Of a DNA stretch of 40,770 bases, positions 9,492 to 19,163 are shown piece after piece; position 1 is the stretch's first letter, and each line of letters starts with the position of its first letter. The stretch covers positions 1 through 40,770 of the forward strand of contig DUPO01000077.1 in assembly GCA_012838275.1 (NCBI GenBank), in the 5' to 3' direction. The DNA comes from Spirochaetales bacterium (GTDB lineage: Bacteria > Spirochaetota > Spirochaetia > Sphaerochaetales > Sphaerochaetaceae). The notes beneath the pieces are model-generated. The model saw only the letters and a list, made by a program, of their open reading frames with translations. It made no database searches and was not told where the DNA came from. The translations under genes and the position numbers were made by a program.

Positions 9492-10685
9492 TCACTCCCT
9501 GCGGTTGCCATCAGGGCCGAAATCCACAGTTTTTGTATCTTCTATCGCTTTTTCAAGCAACTCTTCAATTTCCATCGCTTCAAAATGTGCTGTGACGCTT
9601 CTCTTGTTCGGGCGGACAAGCGGGTGTTTCGGACTGAAGATGATGCAGCAGTCCTCATAGGGGAGAATGGAGGTTTCATAGGTTCCGATTTTCTTGGCAA
9701 TATCCATGATCTCCTGCTTATCCATCCCCACAAGCGGACGCAGTACCAGCTGGTCGCTCATGCTGTCGGTGAATACCATGCTTTCCAAGGTTTGGCTTGC
9801 AACCTGGGCAAGGGCCTCTCCTGTGACGATAGCACTGCCATCCTGCATCAGGGAGATGGCGTTCGCCACCTTCATCATCGCTGCACGGAACATCAGGGTG
9901 TGCTCGTCCTCGGGGCTATGGTCCCGTATCCAGAGTTGCACATCTGTAAAGGGAACCACGTGCAAGCGGGTCCCTTGCAGGTAAGGTGCGATGAGGGAAG
10001 CGAGTTTCTCAACCTTCTGCAAGGCCTGCTCACTGGTATAGGGAGCTGCATGGAAGTAGATGCACTCCTGCTTAAGGCCTCGCTGGGCCATCCTGTAGGA
10101 CGCCACAGGGCTGTCTATGCCTCCGCTAAGCAGAAGCATACCTTTTCCCGCTGTGTTGACCGGCAGGCCTCCAGGGCCTGGTTGTGGGGAGGTGTACAGG
10201 TATGCCTTGTCACGTATTTCACAGAAAATGGTTTTATCAGGATATTTTGCATTAACCTTCATTTCAGGATAGGCGGAAAGGACAACCCCTCCCAGTTCGC
10301 AGTCTATCTCGTAGCTGCTCAAGGGGAACTGTTTGTCAGCTCTTCTTGTTTCGCTCTTGAAGGTACCGGTACCCGATGCGAACGGTTCTTCCTTGATAAG
10401 AAGGGTTGCATTGGCCTTGATGATGTCCATATCTTTTTCGCAGCGTATGCACTTGGAGAAGCCTACCACTCCAAAAGTGGTTCTAAAGGCTTTTTGAGCC
10501 TGTTCCTCTGGACATTCGTTGCTAATTTCAAAGTAAAGGCGGCCTTTTTGCTTGGAAACTACCGTGCGGTAGGGCTTGAGTTTGGCTTTGATGTTGAGCT
10601 TGAGCCGTTTTTCAAAAAAATCGCGATTCAGGCCTTTTAGTGATATTTCCCCGAGTCTTACGAGGTAGAGGGTGGAATCTTTCAT
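9492..10685 (-). CDS. thiI: tRNA 4-thiouridine synthetase, short form without a rhodanese domain
   Basis: 397 aa with N-terminal ferredoxin-like/THUMP region and PP-loop LLLSGGIDSPVASY; ATGA overlap with the upstream cysteine desulfurase. Confidence 0.93.
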   Translation of the reverse strand: MKDSTLYLVRLGEISLKGLNRDFFEKRLKLNIKAKLKPYRTVVSKQKGRLYFEISNECPEEQAQKAFRTTFGVVGFSKCIRCEKDMDIIKANATLLIKEEPFASGTGTFKSETRRADKQFPLSSYEIDCELGGVVLSAYPEMKVNAKYPDKTIFCEIRDKAYLYTSPQPGPGGLPVNTAGKGMLLLSGGIDSPVASYRMAQRGLKQECIYFHAAPYTSEQALQKVEKLASLIAPYLQGTRLHVVPFTDVQLWIRDHSPEDEHTLMFRAAMMKVANAISLMQDGSAIVTGEALAQVASQTLESMVFTDSMSDQLVLRPLVGMDKQEIMDIAKKIGTYETSILPYEDCCIIFSPKHPLVRPNKRSVTAHFEAMEIEELLEKAIEDTKTVDFGPDGNRRE

Positions 10686-11827
10686 GTTAGCTCCTTGAAG
10701 GTTGAGTGAATAGCCGAGGCGAGTAGCCCGGCTTCCTCTATCGTAGTCTCTCCGCTGAAAGAGAGACGCAGGCTGCTTTTGGCATCAAGGGGATGGACAT
10801 TCATGGAGAGGAGCACCCCCTGGCTTTTTTGCTTTGTATTGTTGGAACAGGCTGAGCCTGAAGATACACAAAAGCCTTTTGTATAGAGCATTCTGGTGAA
10901 TACTTCGCTGGGCCAGGGTTTTACTGAAACAGTGAGTATATACGGTGAATACAGTTCTGAAGGTGAGAGTATGGGGAGGAAAGAGAGCTCCTCTCTCAAG
11001 AAAGCATTTATTTTCATAACATGGTTATAATTAGTATCCATGTTTTCATACGCATCTTCGATAGCTGTTACCATCGATGCGATGCCGCTGAGGTTTTCCG
11101 TACCCCCGCGCAATCCTTTCTCTTGCTCTCCTGCCCGGTTGAGTGCTGTGACGGAGACATTGGTATTGTACAGCAGTCCCACCCCTCGGGGACCGTTCAC
11201 CTTGTGTGCACTAAAGGAGGCGCTGTCGACTCCCAGTGCCGTAAGGGAGAAGGGGACCTTTCCTAAGGCCTGGACCGCATCGGTATGGAAATGTATTTTC
11301 CGTCCTGTGATCTTTTCCTTTTCCCGTACGACATCGACCAGTTCGGCGATCGGCTGGATGGAGCCTACCACATTGTTTACCAGAAGAGAGCATACCAGGC
11401 GTGTCTTATCTGTCAGGGCATTGGCCAGGTCGGATGGACGGATAAAGCCGTCGGGGGCATCCAAGAAGATCACTTTCCATCCAAGCTGTCTGAAAAGGGT
11501 CCCGACCTCCTTGATGGAGGGGTGTTCTATATTGGTGAGGATTATCTCGGCTCTCTGAGGTTTCCAAAGGAGGTGGTTCAAAATTATCGCATTGGACTCG
11601 GTGCCGCCTCCTGTAAAATACAGGGAGGAGGGTTGCACATCCAAATGGTTCGCCAAGGTATCCCTTAGTTCCTCGAGAAGGGCTTTGGCCCTAATGCCCT
11701 CCTGATGGAGAGCTGAGGGATTGCCGATGTATGAGGAGGCTGTTTCTGCATATCTTTGAATTGCCCTCTGACTCATCGGAGTCGTAGCGGCATGGTCAAA
11801 ATAGTGTATTTCTGTCATGGGTTGCAT
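10682..11827 (-). CDS. Cysteine desulfurase (NifS/IscS family)
   Basis: 381 aa with HFHTDAVQALGKV, SFSAHKVNGPRGVG (PLP Lys) and CVSSGSACSN (catalytic Cys). True start may be the ATG at 11818. Confidence 0.93.
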   Translation of the reverse strand: MQPMTEIHYFDHAATTPMSQRAIQRYAETASSYIGNPSALHQEGIRAKALLEELRDTLANHLDVQPSSLYFTGGGTESNAIILNHLLWKPQRAEIILTNIEHPSIKEVGTLFRQLGWKVIFLDAPDGFIRPSDLANALTDKTRLVCSLLVNNVVGSIQPIAELVDVVREKEKITGRKIHFHTDAVQALGKVPFSLTALGVDSASFSAHKVNGPRGVGLLYNTNVSVTALNRAGEQEKGLRGGTENLSGIASMVTAIEDAYENMDTNYNHVMKINAFLREELSFLPILSPSELYSPYILTVSVKPWPSEVFTRMLYTKGFCVSSGSACSNNTKQKSQGVLLSMNVHPLDAKSSLRLSFSGETTIEEAGLLASAIHSTFKELT

Positions 11828-11934
11828 TGTCCTCGAATTTGGCTATTAATTCAAGTCGATACGCAGGTTCATCAAGAGCCCGCATCAGTTTTTCCTCCTT
11901 GTGTTTCCCCTCTACAAACGGTATAAATGAGGGT

Positions 11935-12999
11935 ATGAATACATTACGCACGGTAACGCTTGCCAATGGCAAGCAGAGCACGATACTTCTAGCGGATGAC
12001 TTGAAGGATCTTTCTTCCCATTTGGGTAATTACGGACGCTCGGTCCTCTGGGTTTTCGACACCAATACGGCAAAGCTTTTCAAGCAGCTTCCCCCTGTAC
12101 ATGTTGTCTTGGAGAGTGGGGAGTCTTCCAAAAATTTCGTATCGCTTGAAAGGATACTTTTCGCGGCCATGGATGAGGGTCTGGGCCGTGATGGGCGTAT
12201 CATCGGCTTTGGAGGGGGGGTGGTTTGCGATATGGCGGCATTCGCAGCATCTGTATATATGCGGGGATGTCACCTTACCCTGGTACCCACGACCTTGCTC
12301 TGCATGGTTGATGCCTCGGTCGGAGGTAAGGCTGCAATAGATTTCAGGGGCCTGAAGAACATGGTCGGCTCCTTCTATCCCGCTGATGAGATACTCATCA
12401 GTTTCGATACCTTGCGTACCCTCAGCGAGAAGGAGTTCCTCAACGGTCTGGCCGAGGTGATCAAGCACGCCCTGCTCAGCCAGGATGAAGAGCTCTACAA
12501 GCTTCTTCTGACCAAAAAGAATGAGATACTTGCAAGGGACAGTGAGACCCTCCAGCGACTTTTGGACCTCTCCCTTGCGGTCAAGATATGGTACATCGAG
12601 CAGGATCCCACAGAGACGCTGGGCATCAGGCAGATGCTCAATCTGGGCCATACTTTCGGCCATGCCCTGGAGTCCTCCTCACACTTCGGTCTTTTCGGTC
12701 ACGGCTCGTGCGTGGCGTGGGGGACAGGGAGGGCTCTTGAAGCGGGTGTTTCGCTGGGAGTGACCGAGAAGGCGTATGCCTCAGGGGCGACCAAGCTATT
12801 CAAATCCTATGGGTACAATATGGACTACCGCATTGGCAGGGGCGATTGGATCGATTTTAGGGAGCATCTGTCCAAGGACAAGAAAAAAGAGGCCGGAAAG
12901 GTGCTCTTTGTCCTGCTTGAAGGTCAGGGCAAGGCAATTCTCAAGCCTCTTGAAATACAGACTGTGCAACACTTGGTGATTGCAAAGCCGATATTCTAG
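11935..12999 (+). CDS. aroB: 3-dehydroquinate synthase
   Basis: GFGGGVVCDMAAFAASVYMRG, VPTTLLCMVDASVGGKAAID, LNLGHTFGHALE. Likely ATG at 11935 with an upstream GAGG; the ORF track starts at 11827. Confidence 0.94.
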   Translation: MNTLRTVTLANGKQSTILLADDLKDLSSHLGNYGRSVLWVFDTNTAKLFKQLPPVHVVLESGESSKNFVSLERILFAAMDEGLGRDGRIIGFGGGVVCDMAAFAASVYMRGCHLTLVPTTLLCMVDASVGGKAAIDFRGLKNMVGSFYPADEILISFDTLRTLSEKEFLNGLAEVIKHALLSQDEELYKLLLTKKNEILARDSETLQRLLDLSLAVKIWYIEQDPTETLGIRQMLNLGHTFGHALESSSHFGLFGHGSCVAWGTGRALEAGVSLGVTEKAYASGATKLFKSYGYNMDYRIGRGDWIDFREHLSKDKKKEAGKVLFVLLEGQGKAILKPLEIQTVQHLVIAKPIF

Positions 13000-13000
13000 T

Positions 13001-15520
13001 CTATTCGACCATTTTCAATAAGGTGCCGTAAAGCTTGCCAGTCTGATCGGCAAGCTTTTTCTCACCTGCATCCTCAAACCTGTCAGCAAGCTGAAGAAGG
13101 GTATATAGGGCGCTGTCCAGCGCATCAAAGCCGTCAGCGTTGAAGGTGAAGCGGAAATTCCCGTCACCACTCTCCTCAAACGAGACAAATCCAAGGATCT
13201 TGCGCTCTTTCTTGCTCTTACAAAGGGTCATGATCCATTTCAGATTGTCCACCAGTGTCTGCCCGTCGGCGATGGTGTAGATACTTCTCGGTGGATTGTC
13301 CACGATTCCCTTTTGCACATCTATCTTTCCATGCAGGTCAAGGATTGAGAAGAACTTGTCCCCATAGTGGATATAATACCCTTGATACAGCAGTGCTGCA
13401 GGGAAATTCTTCGGACGTTTCGGGGCCTTTTCATTGGTCTGGTATAGGTAGTTCAAATCTTCAAGGGGTATGATCGCAACATTGCGTTTCTGTTTCTTGC
13501 CCAGCATGACTGTCGGGTAATTGCGCTTGTAGACTGAGACGACAGCTTTACCCTTTGCACTGCTTTCGATTTTCTCCTCTTCCTGCTTCTGCTTGCGCAG
13601 CTCCTTGGCAGAGAGCTTCTTCTCGCCTTTTTGAGTAAGGGCGGTCAGCCGCTTGTAGATATCTGGGTTGATGTCGTCGAGCCACGCCTTTTCGAGCGGG
13701 CTTACCGAGCGGGCGTACATCCTGCTGGTCTGGACTATCTCACCTGCGATGATGAACTGGGGCAGTGTTTTGAAATACGCGCTTCCAGGATGGATAAATA
13801 CCTGGTTTGCAGTGAGGCTCTTGTACATGTTGCGTTCAGCCTTGATGCAGATGTACTGCAAGAGTCCGCTGGCGATGCAGCTGAGATACTCACGGATATT
13901 CCCTCCACTGGTCAGGGGGAAACCGATCTCGCCACAGATTTCGCCGAGCTGCTCGTCAACGTGGACGATTTCCTGCATTCCCTGATAATCAAGGTAGAAC
14001 TTTTTGCAGAACCGCTCTTTGGCTTCTTTTGTGGTGTTTGCTGTATATTTCTTGAAAATATTCAGATAGGAGACAAAATCCCCATATTCGGAATTGTTGA
14101 GTTTCTTGTGCGCAGCACGGGAGAGGTCCTCTTCGCCGGGGGTGAAGAGGAACGGATTCTTTGTTGAGAGGAAGGAGACAGCTATGAGCACCTCCTCAAG
14201 TACATCCGGGTAGTGTACCAATGCTTCGACAAGTACCCTTGAGTGACGGGGAAGTAGGGGAAACTTGCACATGAGGGAGCCTACGGTGGTCAGATGACGC
14301 TTTTCGTCAATGGCTCCGATAAACCTCAAGGTATCTTCAGCGCTCTTGATGGCGCTGTTTTTCGGTCGGGTGATGAAGGGGAAGTTTTCATAGTCATAAA
14401 TTCCCAGGTCACTCATCCTAAGCACGACTTCACTCAGGTCGGTCCTCAGTATCTCTTCTGTGCCGTAGAGCATCCTGTCCTTGAAATCCTCTTCGCTGTA
14501 GAGGCGGTAACAGACTCCGGGGGCGGTCCGTCCGGCCCTTCCTTTTCGCTGGTCACAGCTGCTTCGGCTGGTTGGAAGGGGTACGAGGGAGGAGGTGAAG
14601 TCCTTCTGGTTGTAGAAGTTTATCTTTGCGATTCCCGTATCTATGACTGCGGTGATACCGTCGATGGTGACGGAAGTCTCTGCGATGTTGGTAGCGACGA
14701 CCACTTTGGTCTTGCCTTCTCCTGTATCGTCGAAGACAGACTCCTGTTCCTCCTTGCTCAAGCGTCCGAACAGGGGGTATATCTCAAGCAATTTCTCTGT
14801 ATCAGCCATAAAAAGGGCATTCACGCAGTTGGTTATGTCAAACTCCCCACTCATGAAGACCAGTATGTCCCCCATGTTTTTGCGAGCCTGTTTCATGACT
14901 ATCTTGGTGATAGCCTCAACCTGGTGTTCGAGGTTCTCCTGCTTGAGAGGGTGGTAGACTACGTCAATGGGCCATATCTTGGCGTCAATGCTGATGACTG
15001 GTGCATCGCTGAAGAACTGGCTGAACACTTTGGTGTTGATGGTGGCGCTTGAGATGATGACCTTGAAATCCGCCCTGTTCTTCATGACATCCTGCAGGAG
15101 TCCGAGAATGAAGTCGATGTTCAGTGACCGCTCATGGGCCTCATCGACAAGTATGACCGAATAGTTGGACAGCAGCGGGTCTGCCTTCAGTTCCATAAGT
15201 AGGATTCCGTCGGTCATGACCTTTATCCTGGTATTGAAGCTGGTCGTATCATCGAAACGCATCTTGTAGCCGACAAAGTCAGGGGCGCTGTTCACCTGCT
15301 TTCGGATATAATCCGAAACGCTGAGGGTGGCTATCCGCCTAGGTTGGGTGATTCCCACCATGAGTGAGCTCGTGTAGCCTGCCTCATGGAGGATTATGGG
15401 AAGCTGGGTTGTCTTGCCGCTTCCGGTAGGGCTTTCCACTATGATCACCTGATTTTTTTCAAGTGCATTGAGAATTTCCTTCCTGTGTTGGTACACAGGT
15501 AACATTTTCATATCTTTCAA
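13001..15520 (-). CDS. DEAH-box ATP-dependent RNA helicase (HrpA/HrpB-like)
   Basis: 839 aa with ESPTGSGKTTQLP, VDEAHERSLNIDF, SATI and QRKGRAGRTAPGVCYRLY. Confidence 0.93.
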   Translation of the reverse strand: MKDMKMLPVYQHRKEILNALEKNQVIIVESPTGSGKTTQLPIILHEAGYTSSLMVGITQPRRIATLSVSDYIRKQVNSAPDFVGYKMRFDDTTSFNTRIKVMTDGILLMELKADPLLSNYSVILVDEAHERSLNIDFILGLLQDVMKNRADFKVIISSATINTKVFSQFFSDAPVISIDAKIWPIDVVYHPLKQENLEHQVEAITKIVMKQARKNMGDILVFMSGEFDITNCVNALFMADTEKLLEIYPLFGRLSKEEQESVFDDTGEGKTKVVVATNIAETSVTIDGITAVIDTGIAKINFYNQKDFTSSLVPLPTSRSSCDQRKGRAGRTAPGVCYRLYSEEDFKDRMLYGTEEILRTDLSEVVLRMSDLGIYDYENFPFITRPKNSAIKSAEDTLRFIGAIDEKRHLTTVGSLMCKFPLLPRHSRVLVEALVHYPDVLEEVLIAVSFLSTKNPFLFTPGEEDLSRAAHKKLNNSEYGDFVSYLNIFKKYTANTTKEAKERFCKKFYLDYQGMQEIVHVDEQLGEICGEIGFPLTSGGNIREYLSCIASGLLQYICIKAERNMYKSLTANQVFIHPGSAYFKTLPQFIIAGEIVQTSRMYARSVSPLEKAWLDDINPDIYKRLTALTQKGEKKLSAKELRKQKQEEEKIESSAKGKAVVSVYKRNYPTVMLGKKQKRNVAIIPLEDLNYLYQTNEKAPKRPKNFPAALLYQGYYIHYGDKFFSILDLHGKIDVQKGIVDNPPRSIYTIADGQTLVDNLKWIMTLCKSKKERKILGFVSFEESGDGNFRFTFNADGFDALDSALYTLLQLADRFEDAGEKKLADQTGKLYGTLLKMVE

Positions 15521-15521
15521 A

Positions 15522-16856
15522 TTAATTCCTTTTAATTATGGAGATTGCTTCTTCGATGCTTATCATCTGATGCATCTCCCTTGTTTTCAGATTTTTAAGG
15601 GTTACTTTCCCTGCGCTCTTCTCAAGAGTGCCACAACTTAAGCCATAAGGTATATGGTTGGCCTCTGCATATTTGAACTGAGCCCCCATTTTCTTGTTCA
15701 GAAGATAGGCATCGGTACGTATGCCTTCAGATCTGAAGCGCCTTGCAAGCTGGTCATACCAACTTCTCAAGCTCTCATCAAGGCAGAGGATGATGAGGTC
15801 CGAAGAGCTGGCTCTCTGTATGACGGGGCTCTCAAGCTCTTCCAAAGCGGCCAGGAGCCGGTCAAGGCCGATTGACGATCCTACCCCGGGCAGCTGTTCC
15901 TTGGTGTATAGGGATGCAAGATCATTGTACCGGCCGCCACTGCAGACTGAGCCGAAATGGGGCAGCTCGGTGAGGAAGGTCTCATAGACGATGCCTGTGT
16001 AGTAATCGAGGCCCCTGGTGATTGAAGGGTCCAAGGTGAAGTGATCCTCAATGCCTGCATCGCTGAGGTAGCCATAGATCGCTTTCATCCTTGCGGTGTG
16101 CTCAATTTCACCGCCCGCGAGGCTGCTCAGCCTCTCCAAGGTGGTGAGGAAGGGTTCGTCGGGATTTTCAACGTTGATGTAGCTGAGGATATCCTCGGCC
16201 TTTTCCTTTGTGCCGGTGCACTCCTTTAGCAATGCCGATACCTCATCGGTTCCGATCTTTTTCAGTTTGTCCACTATCCTAAGAATCTCGGTGCTTTTCT
16301 CCTCGACGCCAAGATGGGTGAGAAACGCATTGAAAAGCCCCCTATGGGCGACGGAGAACTTGAAATCAGTGACTCCCATCACCTGAAAGGAGCTCTCCAT
16401 CATGGCAAGTATTTCATAGTCCGCCTCAGCATTATCAGCACCGACTATATCGAAATCGCACTGGGTGAACTCACGATACCTGCCTTTTTGTGGATTTTCT
16501 CCCCGCCAGACCTTATTGATATGGAAGCGTTTGAAAGGAAAGGCCAGTTCATTCTGGTGCAGTGCGAGAAACCTTGCGAAAGGGACTGTGAGGTCGAACC
16601 TCATGGCCACATCACGCTCTCCATTGTCTAGGAAATGGAAGATCTGCTTGTCGGTTTCCCCGCCTCCCTTTCCCAGAAGGACTTCAGTATATTCGAGGAC
16701 TGGAGTGTCTATGGGCACAAATCCATAGAGGGAGAAGTGCTCTTCCAGCTTGTTGACGATCGCCTTTTTGGGAATCTCCATGGAAGGAAGGAAATCACGG
16801 AATCCCTTTAGTACCTTGGGTTCTATGATGGTGCGTTTCTCTCTTTCAACTCTCAT
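15522..16856 (-). CDS. hisS: Histidyl-tRNA synthetase
   Basis: KGFRDFLP, FDLTVPFARF, WRGENPQKGRYREFTQCDFDIVG, GLDYYTGIVYE. Start set at ATG 16856 with AGGAG upstream; the ORF track begins at 16955. Confidence 0.93.
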   Translation of the reverse strand: MRVEREKRTIIEPKVLKGFRDFLPSMEIPKKAIVNKLEEHFSLYGFVPIDTPVLEYTEVLLGKGGGETDKQIFHFLDNGERDVAMRFDLTVPFARFLALHQNELAFPFKRFHINKVWRGENPQKGRYREFTQCDFDIVGADNAEADYEILAMMESSFQVMGVTDFKFSVAHRGLFNAFLTHLGVEEKSTEILRIVDKLKKIGTDEVSALLKECTGTKEKAEDILSYINVENPDEPFLTTLERLSSLAGGEIEHTARMKAIYGYLSDAGIEDHFTLDPSITRGLDYYTGIVYETFLTELPHFGSVCSGGRYNDLASLYTKEQLPGVGSSIGLDRLLAALEELESPVIQRASSSDLIILCLDESLRSWYDQLARRFRSEGIRTDAYLLNKKMGAQFKYAEANHIPYGLSCGTLEKSAGKVTLKNLKTREMHQMISIEEAISIIKRN

Positions 16857-16970
16857 TATCTGATACTCCTGTTGTGCTTTTGGCGTGGATGGTGTACAAA
16901 TAGTGTATAACGAATCGCTTGTGCTCTGCAATATGCGGTTCTTTGCCAATACCAATACATTGAGAGCAAG

Positions 16971-18209
16971 ATGCTAATTAGATACAAACAAGATGAACAT
17001 GGAAAGACAGTCCCGGTCGCAAATATTTACACGCAAAAAGAACATAAGATCAACTATGCCCTCATAGATAGGGATGCTGTATGGGCGATTAAGAAACTTC
17101 AGCAGTCGGGAGCGGAAGCTTACCTTGTAGGGGGAGCGGTGCGCGACCTGATGATCGGTCAGATACCCAAGGACTTTGATATAGCCACAAGCGCATCTCC
17201 GCGTCAGATACAGCGGTTGTTCTGGAATGCACGCATCATAGGCAAACGCTTCAAGCTGGTCCACCTTGTGTTCAAGGACAAGGTCCATGAGGTCTCCACC
17301 TTCCGTAGTGGCGAAGAAGCGATGGAAGGGAACAACAACGTGTTCGGTTCCATCGACCAGGATGCCAAAAGACGGGACTTTTCAGTTAATTCCTTTTACT
17401 ACGACCCAAGCACCAACCAGTTGCTTGATTTCAATAATGCCATGGAGGACTTCAGGAAGAAACGGATAAGTTCCATAATTCCACTCGACGAATCCTTCAG
17501 GGAAGACCCCGTACGGATGATCAGGGCGATAAAGTACTCGGTCACTACAGGCTTTGCCTTGCGCCTGAACATCCGCATGGCTATCAGAAAATACTCCAAT
17601 GAACTGTCCCGCACCTCAACTAGCCGTCTCACCGAAGAGGTCAACAAGATACTCTCTTCCGGTCACAGCCGGGAGATTTTCAATGAGTTGCAGAAATACA
17701 AGCTTCTGGTCTTCATGCTTCCCTGCTTCTCGATCTACAGCAAGTTCCCCCAAGTGCAGGATAGCCTGAGGGATTTGGACAAGCGGGTCATGCTGGCCAA
17801 GGAGAACAAGGGTCCTCAAGTGATGCTTGCAGATATGATCAAGGCTCTGGTAGATCCCCTGATTGTCTTCGTTGATGACCAGCTGACCATTGAAGAGCGC
17901 TTCAAGGAGACCTTCAGGCAGATCAAGGTGCTTATAAGTCCGATGACCCCATCGAACTACGAAGTGGAGCTTGCCAGTGAACGGCTGCTCAGTGCCCGAG
18001 GTTTCAAGACCCCCCGTAACTGTGTGCGTAACCAGCGACCCTCCAACAAGCCGCCTCAGCGAAGGGGTCCGTCCCGTCCCAAGCGTAGCGAAGGTTCGGG
18101 GGAGGTCTCTGCTGCTTCCAGAAAAAGAAGGAGCAGGGGCCGCGGACAGAGGCGCCCTGTCGAACAGGAGCAGAAGGTCGCTACAAGTGCAGAGGCACAC
18201 GACCTCTAG
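16971..18209 (+). CDS. pcnB: Poly(A) polymerase / CCA-adding family nucleotidyltransferase, PcnB-like, with a basic C-terminal tail
   Basis: AYLVGGAVRDLMIGQIPKDFDIATSA; RRDFSVNSFYYDP; basic tail RNQRPSNKPPQRRGPSRPKRSEG...RKRRSRGRGQRRP. Confidence 0.85.
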   Translation: MLIRYKQDEHGKTVPVANIYTQKEHKINYALIDRDAVWAIKKLQQSGAEAYLVGGAVRDLMIGQIPKDFDIATSASPRQIQRLFWNARIIGKRFKLVHLVFKDKVHEVSTFRSGEEAMEGNNNVFGSIDQDAKRRDFSVNSFYYDPSTNQLLDFNNAMEDFRKKRISSIIPLDESFREDPVRMIRAIKYSVTTGFALRLNIRMAIRKYSNELSRTSTSRLTEEVNKILSSGHSREIFNELQKYKLLVFMLPCFSIYSKFPQVQDSLRDLDKRVMLAKENKGPQVMLADMIKALVDPLIVFVDDQLTIEERFKETFRQIKVLISPMTPSNYEVELASERLLSARGFKTPRNCVRNQRPSNKPPQRRGPSRPKRSEGSGEVSAASRKRRSRGRGQRRPVEQEQKVATSAEAHDL

Positions 18210-19099
18210 GCCCACTCCTCAATCTCAATATTGACACTCGCGACGAAGATGCCGCCGTACTTCTCCAGGCTGTCAGCAATGTACTCCTGGAGTTCACCTA
18301 AGGTTGTGGCTATATGGTGTTGCATGGGAACACGCAATTTTACCGTGAGGGCATACCCCTCACTTTTTATTTTGACCTGTACACGCTTCACCTTGATCTG
18401 GCTGTCGAACTCATCAAGGCAGTGTGCTACCATCTGGGTAAGCGCTGCCTCGCTGACAGTAACTTTCCCATACTTGCTGAATTCAGGGCGCACTATCGTC
18501 TTCTCAAAACTCATGTCCTTCTTGTTGAAAGGGTAGCGGTGCTTTTTCTTGAAAAAGACCCGCATGGTGTCATAGACGATCTGAGGATAGTTTCTGGTGA
18601 TTTCTATGGACGGGACGGGAATCACATGTTTGCCTTCCGTGTAGCGGATGCGCATGGCGGTATCAATCTCTTCCTTGGTAGCAATATCCTCGATCCTGAA
18701 CAGTTTTTCGGGTTGGGGCAGGTTGAGCCTGCTGGCTATCTTATAGATCATCTTTTCACTGGTGCCGATGATAAGCACCTTATGGAATTTTTCCTTTTGG
18801 ATGGCATTGATCACTTGTTCCTGGTGTTCGGGATCATCATAGACTGCCGTGCGTACAGCTGAAAGTACATTACTTTCGCGCTTTGCAGACTTTCCCGCAA
18901 GTATGCGGTCCCCGCGTATGAGCAACCCATCATCGATGATAAGATCGATCCCATATTTTTGGGCAACCAGTTTCGAACGAAAACTCTTGCCTGTGCCGCT
19001 TTTACCGACCAAGGCATATACTTTGGTACCTTTGAGTTTCCAGAAAGCATATCTAAATATCCGATTCATGGTTTCCATTATACGTATTTTCCTGTACAA
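18206..19099 (-). CDS. P-loop kinase-like protein with a C-terminal Asp23/Gls24-like domain
   Basis: Walker A ALVGKSGTGKSFRSK near the N-terminus. C-terminal YGKVTVSEAALTQMV...VQVKIKSEGYALTVKLRVPMQHHIATTLGELQEYIADSLEKYGGIFVASVNIEIEEW resembles the Asp23 family. Start may be 19078. Confidence 0.7.
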   Translation of the reverse strand: MYRKIRIMETMNRIFRYAFWKLKGTKVYALVGKSGTGKSFRSKLVAQKYGIDLIIDDGLLIRGDRILAGKSAKRESNVLSAVRTAVYDDPEHQEQVINAIQKEKFHKVLIIGTSEKMIYKIASRLNLPQPEKLFRIEDIATKEEIDTAMRIRYTEGKHVIPVPSIEITRNYPQIVYDTMRVFFKKKHRYPFNKKDMSFEKTIVRPEFSKYGKVTVSEAALTQMVAHCLDEFDSQIKVKRVQVKIKSEGYALTVKLRVPMQHHIATTLGELQEYIADSLEKYGGIFVASVNIEIEEWA

Positions 19100-19163
19100 T
19101 AGAACAGCATTTTGTAAAAATTCCCCTGAGAGTTTTAGATATTAGTTGTAAGGAGCGTTTTCT

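Noticed and set aside
9585-10640. 351-aa plus-strand ORF antisense to thiI
   Set aside because: Shadow of a well-supported thiI; no domain signature or RBS context.
14294-15052. 252-aa plus-strand ORF antisense to the DEAH helicase
   Set aside because: Overlaps conserved helicase motifs on the other strand; likely spurious.
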